A stretch of 64,000 nt of DNA from Lampris incognitus (lineage: Eukaryota > Chordata > Actinopteri > Lampriformes > Lampridae), in assembly GCF_029633865.1 (NCBI RefSeq), contig NC_079223.1, positions 8,556,236-8,620,235 of the forward strand, in the 5' to 3' direction. Below the pieces are notes generated by a model, which made no database searches, had not been told where the DNA came from, and saw nothing but the letters and a program-made list of their open reading frames with translations. A program made the position numbers and the translations under genes. Positions 30,976 through 63,570 of the stretch are shown here, one piece after another (positions within the stretch are counted from its first letter, which is position 1; every line of letters starts with the position of its first letter).

Positions 30976-32660
30976 TATTCCCATCCTCTTTTGCTAAAAA
31001 TACAACCTCTATCAAAGCTACCTCACCAGCACGGGGTTTCAAATGCCTCCAGCCTTCTGCAAGATGTTCTCCACCTTCTCCTTCCCCCTCAACCCCCTTA
31101 CCACCTCCCTCGCTTGTTCCTTATCCGATGCGAGGGTCAAAGGACAGGATGTTGTGTTGCCGTAAAGGCCCTTGAGGCAAATTGGTAATTTGTGATATTG
31201 GACTATACAAACAAAATTGACTGGACTTGAATGAACTTGCCCTTCCCTTCGAGGAAGACGTTGTGGTCGTCAGCAGTCAATTCCCTCTCACTCGCTCTGC
31301 CGCTCAACATCACACCACCACTAGCCCCGAGACCCCCATCATGTCCCACCGCCACCCCCACGAAACTGCAGTCTCCAAACTTCCCCTCCCTCCCTCAGGC
31401 TGCCCCCCTTGATCCCATTCCCTCATCCCTCCTCCCCTATCATCTCCTATCGAACTCTTCACTCTTATCCGGGGTCTTTCCCTAGCAAACTGAAACTTAG
31501 GACATCGCTCGATTCCACTTTGGTCTAAAACTATTGGCCAGCCTCATTGTTCTCATTCCTAGCCACAAATGCTTGCGTGAGCAACATGCAATAAGCTCTC
31601 CTCCTTTCTCTCCCAGAATAACCTCCTTGATCCAAATCAGTCTCGGTTTAAAAGTGGTCACTTGAAACTGCTTTTCTTGCCATTACTGAAGCACTCCACA
31701 CACCCTAACAGGTTACAAAAGGCTCAGTGCTCAGCCAGCTCCTCTTAAAAATCTATACTATTTCTTTTGGCCCAATTGTCTCTGCACACCGCTGTTTCTA
31801 CTATTTCTGTGTTGACAACACAAAACTCTCGTCTTTTCCACCAGAAGTCATTGAGGAGTCTGTGTGGGTTGTCGCTTGCCTCACAGAAATATGTGCTTGG
31901 GACGACACTTCCAGCTCAGTTGGTCAAAAACAAAGTTACTGGTCGTCTGTTCCACAACATCTATCCCTAGGAACGTATCAATCAGGCCTGGTACATCAAT
32001 AATCATGCTCCCTGATTCTGCAAGGAACCTTGGGGGGGGGGTGACCATAGATACAAGACTTTCATTTTATCATCAGATTATGGCTGTCTGCCATTCCTGC
32101 CACTTTGCTCTGGAAAATCAGATTGTACCCATCGGGGCATGTTACCCCGCTCCTGGTCCAGGCTCTAGCTAGCTATAGGTTTTGACTATTGCAGTGCACT
32201 TCTCATTGGTCTCCCAGCTTGTGCAATCCAAAGAATCCAGAATGATGCTGCGTGTTTGGTTTTCAACCTGCCTCGATGTGCATGTCTCACCGTTCTTTGC
32301 ACTGGCTTCCTATCGGCATAGTAGGGTTCAAAGCCTTGCCGTTGGCCTTCTGGGTTGTGCAAGGAACCAACTTAACTGCAAAATCCTACTTACACGTGCA
32401 GATCTCCCCAACCTCTTTGTTGTACCTTTTGTAGGCTTGCATCTACACCTGTTGCAAAAGTAACAGGTTCCAGATTCAGAATTTTTTATCACAAGGCCCC
32501 AAAATGGTGGAGCAAATTCTCACCCTCCATCAGAGCTACTGACTCACTAACCGCCTTCAATCAGGAGAGACCTCAAGACCTTCCTTTTCCAGGTCTACCT
32601 CAATCTTAAGCATGATTCAATTTGATTTGTGGCACTGGCTTGCTAATATGAAACACTTAT
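30976..32660 (+). pseudogene. L2-like LINE remnant
   Basis: Pieces from 31700 onward give SVLSQLLLKIYTISFGPIVS, DNTKLSSFPPEVIEESV, CLTEICAW, SARNLGG then TIDTRLSFYHQI, a DYC-type region, and KWWSKFSPSIRATDSLTAF followed by LKTFLF-like sequence, in the order of fish Maui/L2 polymerases. Stops and frameshifts throughout. The first 500 bases are too diverged to place. Confidence 0.7.
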
Positions 32661-32774
32661 CACTACTATTAGTGTGTGCTATTACTATCATGCCCCTCTC
32701 CTCCCTGGACTGGTCAAGATATTGGCTATAATATGTGTGTGGTACTGATGTGGCATCATCCTGTTGGAGACCTC

Positions 32775-33530
32775 TTTCTTCTTCTTTCGGCTGCTCCCGT
32801 TAGGGGGCGCCACAGTGGATCATCCGTTTCCATCTCTTCCTGTCTTCTCTATCTTCCTCTGTCACACCAGCCACCTGCATGTCCTCCCTCACCACATCCA
32901 TAAACCTGCTCTTTGGCCTTCCTCTTCTCCTCTTCCCTGGCAGCTCCATATTCAGCATCCTTCTCCCAGTATACCCAGCATCTCTCCTCCACACATGTCC
33001 AAGCCATCTCCATCTTGTCTCTCTTGCTTTGTCTCCAAACCGTCCAACCTGAGCTGTCCCTCTAATATACTCGTTCCTAATCCTGTCCTTCGTCATCACT
33101 CCCAATGAGAAGCTTAGCATCTTCACCTCTGCCACCTCCACCTCCTCCTCCTGTCGTTTCATCAGTGCCACTGTCTCCAAACCATATAACATAGCTGGTC
33201 TCACAACCATCTTGTAAACCTTCTCTTTAACTCTTGCTGATACCCTTCTGTCACAAATCACTCCTGACACTCTTCTCCACCCACTCCACCCTGCCTGCAC
33301 TCTCTTCTTCACTCCCCGTTACTTTGGACAGCTGACCCCAAGTATTAAAACTCATCCACCTTCGTCACCTCTACTTCTTGCATCCTCACCATTCCACTGT
33401 CCTCCCTCTCATTCACGCATAGGTATTCCGTCTTGCTCCTACTGACGTTCATCCCTCTTCTCTCCAGTGCATACCTCCACCTCTCCAGGCTCTCCTCCGC
33501 CTGCTTCCTAGACGCACAAATTTATCTGCT
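32775..33530 (-). pseudogene. RTE-like LINE C-terminal fragment
   Basis: Minus strand reads KKRVQAGWSGWRRVSGVICD ... VYKMVVRPAMLYGLETVAL ... RFGDKARETRWRWLGHVWRR ... DVVREDMQVAGVTEEDR, nearly the same protein as 37957-38676. A frame break precedes it at about 33315. Confidence 0.85.
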
Positions 33531-34202
33531 AACACTGACTGTCTTGTAAGTTGCTTTGGGCAAAATTGTGTGCTAGACAGGTAAATATAAACCTCTGATC
33601 ATTTCCAGATCTTCCTGGGACTTCATGAAACGTACTTAAAACATGCCCATGTGAAATGACGGTCGAAACACAAGCATCTGTACATGACCAGGTCCAAGTG
33701 AAGTTCTGGTGCGCCCAGGAGTCGCCTCTGTCCTAAAATGACGCGTTTAGAAAGAAAATATGTGACTCGCGCCGCCACTGAGGTGTGTGGTATATTGTGA
33801 GCGTGCGTTTCTTTTCGGTTTTGTTTTTGCCACGTGATCTGTTAGGAGAAAGGTCTTTAGGGATGCGCTTTTCAAAATCACACCGGCGATTCTGGCTTAG
33901 AAAAAAAACGCACAAATGGAAAATAAGCGAGATGCGCCAGGGTGAGGACAAGGCCCACCGTTCATACCAGCACTTTATGCGAGACATTTTGCCTCGTGCA
34001 CCAAACGGCGCGTTACAGCTCACGAGTCTGGCAAAACGGGTTGAAAAGGATAAAAATAAAAGATTCGCTCACAGCTGACAGCGAGTCTGCTTACATAAAT
34101 ACCCTTTCACTGGAGCCGCAGACCTGGGCGGAGAGGCCAGACCAGGCAGGCCCTCCTCACCCCTCTGAAACTCAGGGAAGAATGAGATCGTCATGGTCAG
34201 GG
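33531..34202. other. no gene recognised
   Basis: Intergenic DNA between the RTE fragment and the microsatellite; no supported exon. Confidence 0.4.
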
Positions 34203-34379
34203 TGAACACACGCACACACGCATGCGCACGTAGACACACACACGCATGCGCACGTAGACACACACACACGCATGCGCACGTAGACACACACGCATACACA
34301 CACACACGCATACACACGTAGACACACACACGCATACACACGCAAATGCACACAAACACGCACGCGCACACACACACAG
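34203..34379. repeat. (CACACG / GCATGCGCACGTAGACACA)n array
   Basis: Imperfect tandem of CA-rich units interspersed with 'gcatgcgcacgtagacacac'. Confidence 0.85.
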
Positions 34380-34554
34380 CGCGAGGCACTTCCAGACGGC
34401 GGTGTTTACCGTCTTTACTTCTGTTCATCCGACGTTCAGATGAGCAGATGTGAGGACGGTAACAACACACGAGCAGCATCAGCGGTCTGATCCGAGCCGA
34501 CGGCAGCGAGGCAACCCGGACGAATTCCGCTCAAACACACAAACACGGCTGTTA

Positions 34555-37508
34555 AACTAAGAAATATAATTTATTGCATAAAAATTATATTTAGTTACAG
34601 GTAAGAAGGCTAGACATTTATTTACAATTGGTAGTTTACAGAGATAAAACAACGCTGTCACTGAATTCGTTTCCCCCCCCCCCAAAAAAAAAGACACGAG
34701 GGGGAGGACTTTTTGAACAAAGGCTTATTCATTCGTCCTCTACGACGGGAACAGGATCCGTTTTCCAGCACTGTGGCCACAAAAAACCCCAACAAAACAA
34801 ACAGATACTCAACAAATCTGGACAAATGAACACTTCAGTCTACAGCTAGCCAGAGTCTGCAGGGAGATCTGGGCGGTGAGGGGGGTCCATCGGAGTCCCG
34901 GGCGGCTCGTGTCTGCAGATGGCTCCTCGCAGGAGAGACAGCGCAGGGCGAGGGGGGTCCTAACACGGACCACCATGCTTACTGTATCCCGCCACGGTGC
35001 CTTGTGCTCTTCCCGCGCGTGCCTTATCTGGGATGGCTTCCTTGCTTAGCTGTCAATTCCCTCAGACCCAGGAGGGGAATTACCACACGCACACGCACGC
35101 ACACGCACACGCAATCGGTCGCAAAAAAACACGTGTTCTTTTCTTCACGCTGTCACAAACGTCATCCACTGTACGTGTACAAGTCAGTCAACCCGTCAAT
35201 CAACCCATCAATAAACCCTGTCAACGCCCCTGATCGGAAAAAATATACCTACTCTTTCAGGGGACAAAAGAAATCAGATGCTTAATTGTTCTTTTGTACT
35301 TGCATAGCACTTACAAATAGAAATGACAAGTCTTAAGCGTACACACTGAGCGCGCGCGCACACACACACGCACACACATGTGCACACACATACACGTGCA
35401 CACACGTACACGTGCACACGCGCGTGCACACGTACACCTGCACACTCACACACACACACATACACCTGCACACACATGTGCAACACATACACGTGCACAC
35501 ACATACACGTGCACACGCGCGCACACACATACACGTGCACGCGCGCATGCACACGTACACCATGCACACTCACACACTCACACACACAGGTTTGAATGCA
35601 GTCACACTGAACAGTGAGGTGAGTCACTGCTGAAGAGGAGAGACGCTGCCTGTGTTTTGGTTTTTCCGGTGTCGTAGACTTCAACACTTTTTTTTGCTTC
35701 ATGGGGGAGCGAACAAACCCGGCAACGCACACAAAACGGCAACGTTAGGCGACAGAAAGGGCGCAGGGGACGCCGTGAGATCCAGCCCGGGTTTAGCGGT
35801 AGCTGACATCAACAGTATCGACAGCGGAGGCGGCTGCAGGACCCTAACCACAGAGCAGGAGGCCCAGTGAGGAGGTAAACAATCTGCTATCAAACACGGA
35901 GCGAGGAGGGAGACGACGCGGCACCGGGAGCCGGACGGATGGAGAGGCACGCACGCCGACGGAGAGCTGGCAGACAAGAGAGGACAGACATGAAACGTGA
36001 TTCAAATAGTCTTGAGGTAAAGTTGGTGGTCCCTTGCCGCCTAGTCGAGTCGACGTAAGGCGACTTATCTACCGTCCGACCGGCAGCGCAGGTGGGAGTC
36101 GCCCTCGGTTACAGCGAAGAAGCAGGTCTACCAAACACAGCGCAGAGCGTAGTCCCCCGGACGTCTCACCACCCCTAATCCTGGATTACACATTATAGTT
36201 TACATTTTTTTTCCCCAATAGATACACGGCATTGAAAACAACGAAGAAGAAGAAGAAGAAGAAGAAGAAGAAGAAGAAGAAGAACGGCCTCGTCACAACT
36301 AACACAGCCACTGTGCACCCAGCGCTCCGGCTCAGTTTGACTATAATCCCAAAATAATCCTAATCCAGCACAAACGAGAGAACGTGACAGTGGAAAGAAG
36401 AAGAAGAAGAAGAAGAAGAAAAAAAATCCACAAATATGGATAATAACTTAAAAGAGCGTTCCCTAAAGGAAACTTAAGGGCTGACCGGAAAGCTCTCCCG
36501 CGGTTCATCCTCCACAGATCGGGGGAGTGCGGCGGAGAGATAGGGGGCCTCCGAGGAGACATGAAAGTGGGGGGGGGGGGGCACCCCTGGGAGCCGGGAT
36601 GATATGCCAAGGCTTTGAGGCATTTGCCGGTGTAATATAAAGAGTCGGTCGGTGTAGCCCGTCCGCCAATCCCGAAGCGAACTTCTACATCCGCCCTCCT
36701 GCCGCACAGAGAGGCAGACCCCCACCCATCCCACCCCACCCCACCCCCCACCCCAACCCGGAAAAACTCCAGGCTTCCTGATATGATTCGCCGCCAGTCA
36801 GAGCAGTGAGACAACCCTCGCCCGTCTCGGGCGGAGGGGGTCAAGGGCCTGCTGGAGTGCGTCCGTAGCCTGAGGAGGTCGGAGACGGGCCTTGCGGTGC
36901 CGTTCCTTCGCCGGCTATAGGGACGCACGGACACGGCGTGGTTCGTATAAAAGGGCGGTCCCCCTGCCGCGAGGTGAGAGGACGCCTAACCGGGAACCGG
37001 AGTACAGGTTCGAGCGAGCAGGCGTCGGTTAACGTGTACCGTAATGTACTGAATACTCTTCTTTCGCGCGTCGCCAAGCGGCGTCATTTATATACAGGGA
37101 TACGCTCCCGCATGACAGGGGAATGTGCGCTTGTGTCGCGCCGCCACACGGGTCTGAACGTCTGGGGGGTGGGGGTGGGGGTGGAGGGAGGGGACTTTGC
37201 TTTGAATGTCGAACTCAAGCTGTGCCAGACGGACCGGCGGGGGGGGGGGGGTCGTCGCTAAATGGCCGGCGAGGGAGTGGATGTGGCGGGAATGTGCCGA
37301 CGGTGACGGAACAGGGGGGGGGGGGCTGTTGAGGGGGGGGAGACGAGGCAGGTGGAGCACACGTGAGCGGATCAAAAATGATCTACAGGTTTATGATGTG
37401 TGCAGGGGCCCCGTGTCGTTTCATTGGCAGATATTAATATTTTCGTCGCGGTGGCAAAAAAAAAAAGAAAAAAAAATGTCCTGCGTCGCTCTCTTGTTCC
37501 GCGACCAA
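34555..37508 (-). other. unc5b: unc5b 3'UTR (probable)
   Basis: From the unc5b stop to a minus-strand AATAAA at 34575-34570 in an A/T-rich context. Contains GCGC/CACA arrays (35350-35587), (CTT)n in transcript sense (36244-36282 and 36398-36420), a G-rich/C-rich tract (36560-36760) and poly-C/G runs (37160-37340). No open frame or other gene on either strand is convincing. The length (~2.9 kb) is inferred. Confidence 0.5.
35350..35587. repeat. (CA/CACG)n complex microsatellite
   Basis: Mixed acacac / acacgtgcac units spanning 240 bp, inside the inferred unc5b 3'UTR. Confidence 0.9.
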
Positions 37509-57485
<19,977 letters not shown>

Positions 57486-57536
57486 CTGCCGGAGAGAGGA
57501 GTACAATACCCATCGTTTACTCACTCGTGCATATCT

Positions 57537-57984
57537 TCCCCCTCCCCTCCCCTCCCCCCAATTGTACCCGGCCAATTACCCCACTCTTCCGAGCCGTTCC
57601 GGTTGCTGCTCCACCCCTCTGCCGATCCGGGGAGGGCTGCAGACTACTGCATGCCTCCTCCGGTACATGTGGAGTCACCAGCCGCTTCTTTTCACCCTGA
57701 CAGTGAGGAGTTTCACCAGGGGGACATAGCAGGTGGGGGGAACTGGGGGGGGGGGTAGCGCATAACGCTATTCCCCTCCACCCTGAACAGGCGCCCGGAC
57801 CGACCAGAGGAGGCGCTAGTGCAGCAACCAGGACACCCACATCCGGCTTCCCACCCGCAGACGAGGCCAATCGTGTCTGCAGGGACGCCCGACCAAGCCG
57901 GAGGTAACACGGGGATTCGAACCAGCGATCCCCGTGGTGGTAGGCAACGGAATAGACCGCTACACTACCCGGACGCCCCATTCA
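57537..57984 (-). mobile_element. SINE family A, full length, 52 bp from an unc5b exon
   Basis: Head at right (reverse-complement B box gggattcgaacc at 57911-57922). Target duplication TGCATATCT at 57528-57536 and 57985-57993. Inserted in the intron immediately upstream of the TSP1 exon acceptor. Confidence 0.9.
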
Positions 57985-58079
57985 TGCATATCTATTAATC
58001 AGTCAGGATGTGTCCTCTGGAATGTGATTAGTCAGATATTAGATTTGTGTTCATATGTATATGCACCTTTTAGAGAAAT

Positions 58080-58744
58080 ATACACTACCGTTCAAAAGTT
58101 TGGGATCACCCAAACAATTTTGTGTTTTCCATGAAAAGTCACACTTATTCACCACCATATGTTGTGAAATGAATAGAAAATAGAGTCAAGACATTGACAA
58201 GGTTAGAAATAATGATTTGTATTTGAAATAAGATTTTTTTTACATCAAACTTTGCTTTCGTCAAAGAATCCTCCATTTGCAGCAATTACAGCATTGCAGA
58301 CCTTTGGCATTCTAGCTGTTAATTTGTTGAGGTAATCTGGAGAAATTGCACCCCACGCTTCCAGAAGCAGCTCCCACAAGTTGGATTGGTTGGATGGGCA
58401 CTTCTTTGAGCAGATTGAGTTTCTGGAGCATCACATTTGTGGGGTCAATTAAACGCTCAAAATGGCCAGAAAAAGAGAACTTTCATCTGAAACTCGACAG
58501 TCTATTCTTGTTCTTAGAAATGAAGGCTATTCCATGCGAGAAATTGCTAAGAAATTGAAGATTTCCTACACCGGTGTGTACTACTCCCTTCAGAGGACAG
58601 CACAAACAGGCTCTAACCAGAGTAGAAAAAGAAGTGGGAGGCCGCGTTGCACAACTGAGCAAGAAGATAAGTACATTAGAGTCTCTAGTTTGAGAAACAG
58701 ACGCCTCACAGGTCCCCAACTGGCATCTTCATTAAATAGTACCT
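58080..58744 (+). mobile_element. Tc1-like transposon, left end and transposase N terminus
   Basis: After a TA at 58080 the inverted-repeat end CACTACCGTTCAAAAGTTTG begins. A transposase frame opens at 58462: MARKRELSSETRQSILVLRN, EIAKKLKISYTGVYYSLQRT and RKRSGRPRCTTEQEDKYIRV, the paired-like helix-turn-helix region with a GRPR hook of Tc1 transposases. It stops at about 95 codons because the sequence turns into an inverted copy of itself (58745-58800) and then a gap, so the catalytic DDE part is missing. Confidence 0.9.
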
Positions 58745-58800
58745 GTTAGAGCCTGTTTGTGCTGTCCTCTGAAGGGAGTAGTACACACCGGTGTAGGAAA
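58745..58800 (-). repeat. inverted copy of transposase sequence at the gap edge
   Basis: 58745-58800 is the reverse complement of 58561-58617 (gagcctgtttgtgctgtcct ...). It runs straight into the N block, so it could be an assembly fold-back artefact. Confidence 0.85.
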
Positions 58801-59000
58801 NNNNNNNNNNNNNNNNNNNNNNNNNNNNNNNNNNNNNNNNNNNNNNNNNNNNNNNNNNNNNNNNNNNNNNNNNNNNNNNNNNNNNNNNNNNNNNNNNNNN
58901 NNNNNNNNNNNNNNNNNNNNNNNNNNNNNNNNNNNNNNNNNNNNNNNNNNNNNNNNNNNNNNNNNNNNNNNNNNNNNNNNNNNNNNNNNNNNNNNNNNNN
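58801..59000. other. assembly gap (200 N)
   Basis: Exactly 200 N; round-number length indicates an estimated or placeholder gap. Confidence 1.
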
Positions 59001-59800
59001 GGACCAATAAGCTGGCCAGGTAACACAGTAGCACATCCCCCACCAAACTCATTAAGGGACCATAAGCTGGCCAAGTAACATGGTAGCACATCCCCACCAA
59101 ACTCATTAAGGACCATAAGCTGGCCAAGGTAACATGGTAGCACATCTCCACCAAACTCATTAAGGACCATAAGCTGGCCAAGTAACATGGTAGCACATCC
59201 CCACCAAACTCATTAAGGACCATAAGCTGGCCAGGTAACATGGTAGCACATCTCCACCAAACTCATTAAGGACCATAAGCTGGCCAGGTAACATGGTAGC
59301 ACATCCCCACCAAACTCATTAAGGACCATAAGCTGGCCAGGTAACATGGTAGCACATCTCCACCAAACTCATTAAGGACCATAAGCTGGCCAAGTAACAT
59401 GGTAGCACATCTCCACCAAACTCATTAAGGACCATAAGCTGGCCAAGTAACATGGTAGCACATCTCCACCAAACTCATTAAGGACCATAAGCTGGCCAAG
59501 TAACACAGTAGCACATCTCCACCAAACTCATTAAGGACCATAAGCTGGCCAAGTAACACGGTAGCACATCTCCACCAAACTCATTAAGGACCATAAGCTG
59601 GCCAGGTAACATGGTAGCACATCTCCACCAAACTCATTAAGGACCATAAGCTGGCCAAGTAACATGGTAGCACATCTCCACCAAAATCATTAAGGACCAT
59701 AAGCTGGCCAAGTAACACAGTAGCACATCCCCACCAAACTCATTAAGGACCATAAGCACCCCAGGTAACATGGTAGCACATCCCCACCAAACTCCCACAG
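59001..59800. repeat. 53-bp minisatellite
   Basis: About 15 copies of a ~53-bp unit containing gaccataagctggccaggta and catctccaccaaactcatta; it begins at the gap edge, so the array length is probably underestimated. Confidence 0.95.
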
Positions 59801-59896
59801 TCCTGCACAACCCGTGAACCGGCATTCCCAAACCCAGAAGAACGTGCACCATCAGGGTATGCTTTAGGCGTACTTCTCCAGCTAACCTGGGGTCGC

Positions 59897-60275
59897 ACAC
59901 CCACACATATAGACACAAACACATATAGACACAAACACATATAGACACAAACACATATAGACACAAACACATATAGACACAAACACAGACAGACACAAAC
60001 ACATATAGACACAAACACAGACAGACACAAACACATATAGACACAAACACAGACAGACACAAACACATATAGACAAACACAGACAGACACAAACACATAT
60101 AGACACAAACACAGACAGGACACAAACACATATAGACACAAACACAGACAGACACAAACACATATAGACACAAACACAGACAGACACAAACACATATAGA
60201 CACAAACACAGACAGACACAAACACATATAGACACAAACACATATAGACACAAACAGACACAAACAGACACAGAA
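59897..60275. repeat. 16-bp two-variant tandem array
   Basis: Alternating acacatatagacacaa and acacagacagacacaa units, ~23 copies. Confidence 0.95.
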
Positions 60276-60421
60276 ACACATGCATCAACATCTGTGCAGA
60301 GTGGCTGCAGTCTAATCTCTGAGTGGATTCAACCGAACTGCCTTTTGAAGGCCAAAAGCCTTCGCTAAGAAGATGAAGAGGACTCTACGTGGCCTCAAAA
60401 CCCTCCCCCTCTCCGACCAGG

Positions 60422-60423
<2 letters not shown>

Positions 60424-60479
<56 letters not shown>
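60424..60479. repeat. (CA)n microsatellite
   Basis: About 27 uninterrupted CA units. A (TG)n of about 17 units lies at 60805-60839. Confidence 0.95.
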
Positions 60480-60480
<1 letters not shown>

Positions 60481-60800
60481 CGCTGGATCACAACACAGCC
60501 AATCATCTGCTGAGGCTGCCTCTTATCCGCGGACCCTGCAACAACCGCTGTTACTCAGTGTGTTTGCGTGTGTGTGTTTGCGTGTCGGAGGGGTAAGGGG
60601 GGGGGTTGTTTAGAATCCGGCGCCCCCCCCCCCCCCCCGCTGTAGATTCTGATCCCATTGGTCACGATGCTCGGAAGACTGCTGGGATCTTAAATGAAAA
60701 TTCCTCCACACACTCGCTCGCTGGCTCGCTCAGCCAGCGGGTCTTCCATCACCACATACCTAAACAGCGACTTCTCACCAGAGGACACGGCTCATTTTCA

Positions 60801-60839
<39 letters not shown>

Positions 60840-60849
60840 GCGGCCTCCT

Positions 60850-62239
60850 GATCTCAAATGTGATCCGGCATGTCGGAACAATATCAATTGTTAGGGAAAA
60901 TCGGAGAACCAGATTCTTCAGCTGTCAAACAGGTGCGGCCTTTTCATTTGCGCGAGCCTTGATGCAGCGGCACACCTAAAAACTATTGATCACACGCACA
61001 CGCACACGCACACGCACAATGCCATGGCACATGCTGAAATTGTGAATGAGTTTTTGGATGTGTGTGTGTTTGTGTGTGTGTGTGTGTTCCGTTTTTGTCC
61101 CCCTCACCCCACACAAGAGGGGCAGAAAAAGCCCTCCGGAGTCTTCTATTCATCTACAGCACAATGGAACCCCACAGAGGTTTTCTTCCTGTTTCCCTGT
61201 CGGCCCCACCCATCCTCCCCCACCCCCACCCCCCCCCACGGGGCAGGATGGAGGGGCAGGGGGGTGCCCTGTCCTGCCGGCCCCGCAACTCAGCTCCCAT
61301 CTGCCACCGAAACGCTCCCTCCTCCGCCCCCGGCCCATCCATCCATCCATCCCCCTCCGTCAGTCCAGTCCAAACTTCGCTTGACTTTCATGTCCGACTA
61401 CGGGGGGAAGCAGCCGAGTTGATGCCAGGACAGAAATATTTCCTCAGATAGTTCAAAAAAAATACGAGGGATCGGTGTTGGGAAAACGGCTGTTTATTTT
61501 TGAATCCAAACTGAAGGACGTTCACGATCCAGCGGCGACGTTTAAACTGGATTCCATAAACTTGTCAAGTACCTTCTGCAAACAGGAAGAAACAAGCGCA
61601 GTTAAGACCACATCTGAACTAGGCCCACCCATCTTTCTGCAGAACTGTCCTCTGCCACTAACGCCTCTCGCCAGTCCTTATCTTCCACTCCTTCCTCCAT
61701 TTGCCTCCTTGTTTTTGCCCTCCCACCGAGCTCTTGCTGCTTGCTGCAGATTTACGGGCAGTCCAACATGCAGAGTATTGGCAAAGCATTAAACATGTCT
61801 CCTCTTAATACTGTGAGTTCTCTCCATCGATAAGAGCCTTAATAAAAACATCCCCCTGGTGGATTTGTGTCTCTTTCCCTCAATTTCAGCTCCCCCCCTC
61901 CCTCCCTCCCTCCCTGTTCGGCTCTGCTGCTAACCGCTGCTAGCTCTTCAGTTAGCGCGCCATCTTTTAACCTGTTCCCCCCTCGCACCTCGATCCCCCT
62001 CTCCCCTCATTTCTCTCCCCTTATTCCTCCTCCTCCTCCTCCCTCCGTCCAGTTTCTCTGGCCCATGCGAGAGACTTAATGACGCCTGAATGCCACCGCT
62101 ACGGAGTTTTCTCTCTTGCTCCTTTCTCGTAAAGGATATGTGAAAGCTACGACCTGCGATCCATCTATCTCAATATGTCTCCGCTGGCTTGCCCCGTCCC
62201 TCCATCCCCACACCTGCCCGCCGCCCGGGTGGATAGCAT
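60850..62239. other. no gene recognised
   Basis: Pyrimidine-rich DNA with poly-C runs; no UNC5 Ig exon found on the minus strand here. Confidence 0.45.
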
Positions 62240-63570
62240 GGTCCTGTGTTTCCGCTTCCGGCGTGGGAAGATGGCAGCACAAATTCCCATTTGCAGCGGT
62301 CTCACCCCGTACCGTCCACGCAGTGTCTTTGTCCACATCTGTATCCCAGTTTGTCTTCGTTTGATGGCTGGGACAGCTGGCGCTGGATCGGCTGGGGGAG
62401 CCTGGTCTGCTGCGTCCTGTGGGCCCAGGGACCTCGGCCCTGACCGGAGCTGTGCCTGAAGAGGTCACACCGAGGGCGGTCTGACAGGACGCGGAAGCGG
62501 GGCGGGCTAAGCTAACTGCTAGCCCATGCAGACCGGCAGTTCCGATAACACCGAGGGCGGTCTGGCGGCGGCCTTGCCGCGCCTTGACTGTGTCTTTAGT
62601 GTCTTCGTGTGGACTGCCGGGAGGTGTGTCGAAGGTGTCTGGCTGGGAGAGCTGGCGCTGGATCGGCTGGGGGAGCCTGGTCTGCTGCGTCCTGTGGGCC
62701 CAGGGACCACGGCCCTGACCGGAGCTGTGCCCGAAGAGGAAACACCGAGGGCGGTCTGACAGGACGCGGAAGCGGGGCGGGCTAAGCTAACTGCTAGCCC
62801 ATGCAGACCGGCAGTTCCGATAACACCGAGGGTGGTCTGGCGGCGGCCTTGCCGCGCCTTGACTGTGTCTTTAGTGTCTTCGTGTGGACTGCCGGGAGGT
62901 GTGTCGAAGGTGTCTGGCTGGGAGAGCTGGCGCTGGATCGGCTGGGGGAGCCTGGTCTGCTGCGTCCTGTGGGCCCAGGGACCTCGGCCCTGCCTGGAGC
63001 TGTGCCTGAAGAGGTCACACCGAGGGCGGTCTGACAGGACGCGGAAGCGGGGCGGGCTAAGCTAACTGCTAGCCCGTGCAGACCGGCAGTTCCGATAACA
63101 CCGAGGGTGGTCTGGCGGCGGCCTTGCCGCGCCTTGACTGTGTCTTTAGTGTCTTCGTGTGGACTGCCGGGAGGTGTGTCGAAGGTGTCTGGCTGGGAGA
63201 GCTGGCGCTGGATCGGCTGGGGGAGCCTGGTCTGCTGCGTCCTGTGGGCCCAGGGATCACGGCCCTGACCGGAGCTGTGCCCGAAGAGGAAACACCGAGG
63301 GCGGTCTGACAGGACGCGGAAGCGGGGCGAGCTAAGCTAACTGCTAGCCCATGCAGTTCCGACAGTCATCCTGGCTGGCGTTCCTTCTCCGGGGCAGTGA
63401 TTTTTGTATTTAGTTCAGATATACGTGCTGGTTTGGATATGTGTGTACTTGTAGTTCTCGGATGTGTGTTTGTGTCGCACTGCTGTGGGCCCGGGGGGAA
63501 ATGACGTTTCATTTCATTCCATGAGCGCAAGTGCATGAAATGAAACGGGAGATAAAGTGTTTCTGGTTCT
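62240..63570 (+). repeat. family C element with 275-bp tandem units
   Basis: A unique 5' part (62240-62345), one partial and three full 275-bp units (equivalent marks at 62521, 62796 and 63071, differing by a few substitutions), then a 3' tail (63352-63570) ending 'gataaagtgtttctggttct'. Single units or tails are found at 7085-7440, 7600-7835 and 56160-56400, so this is a dispersed element whose interior unit amplified here. A 77-codon frame recurs in each unit but has no recognisable domain. Confidence 0.85.
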
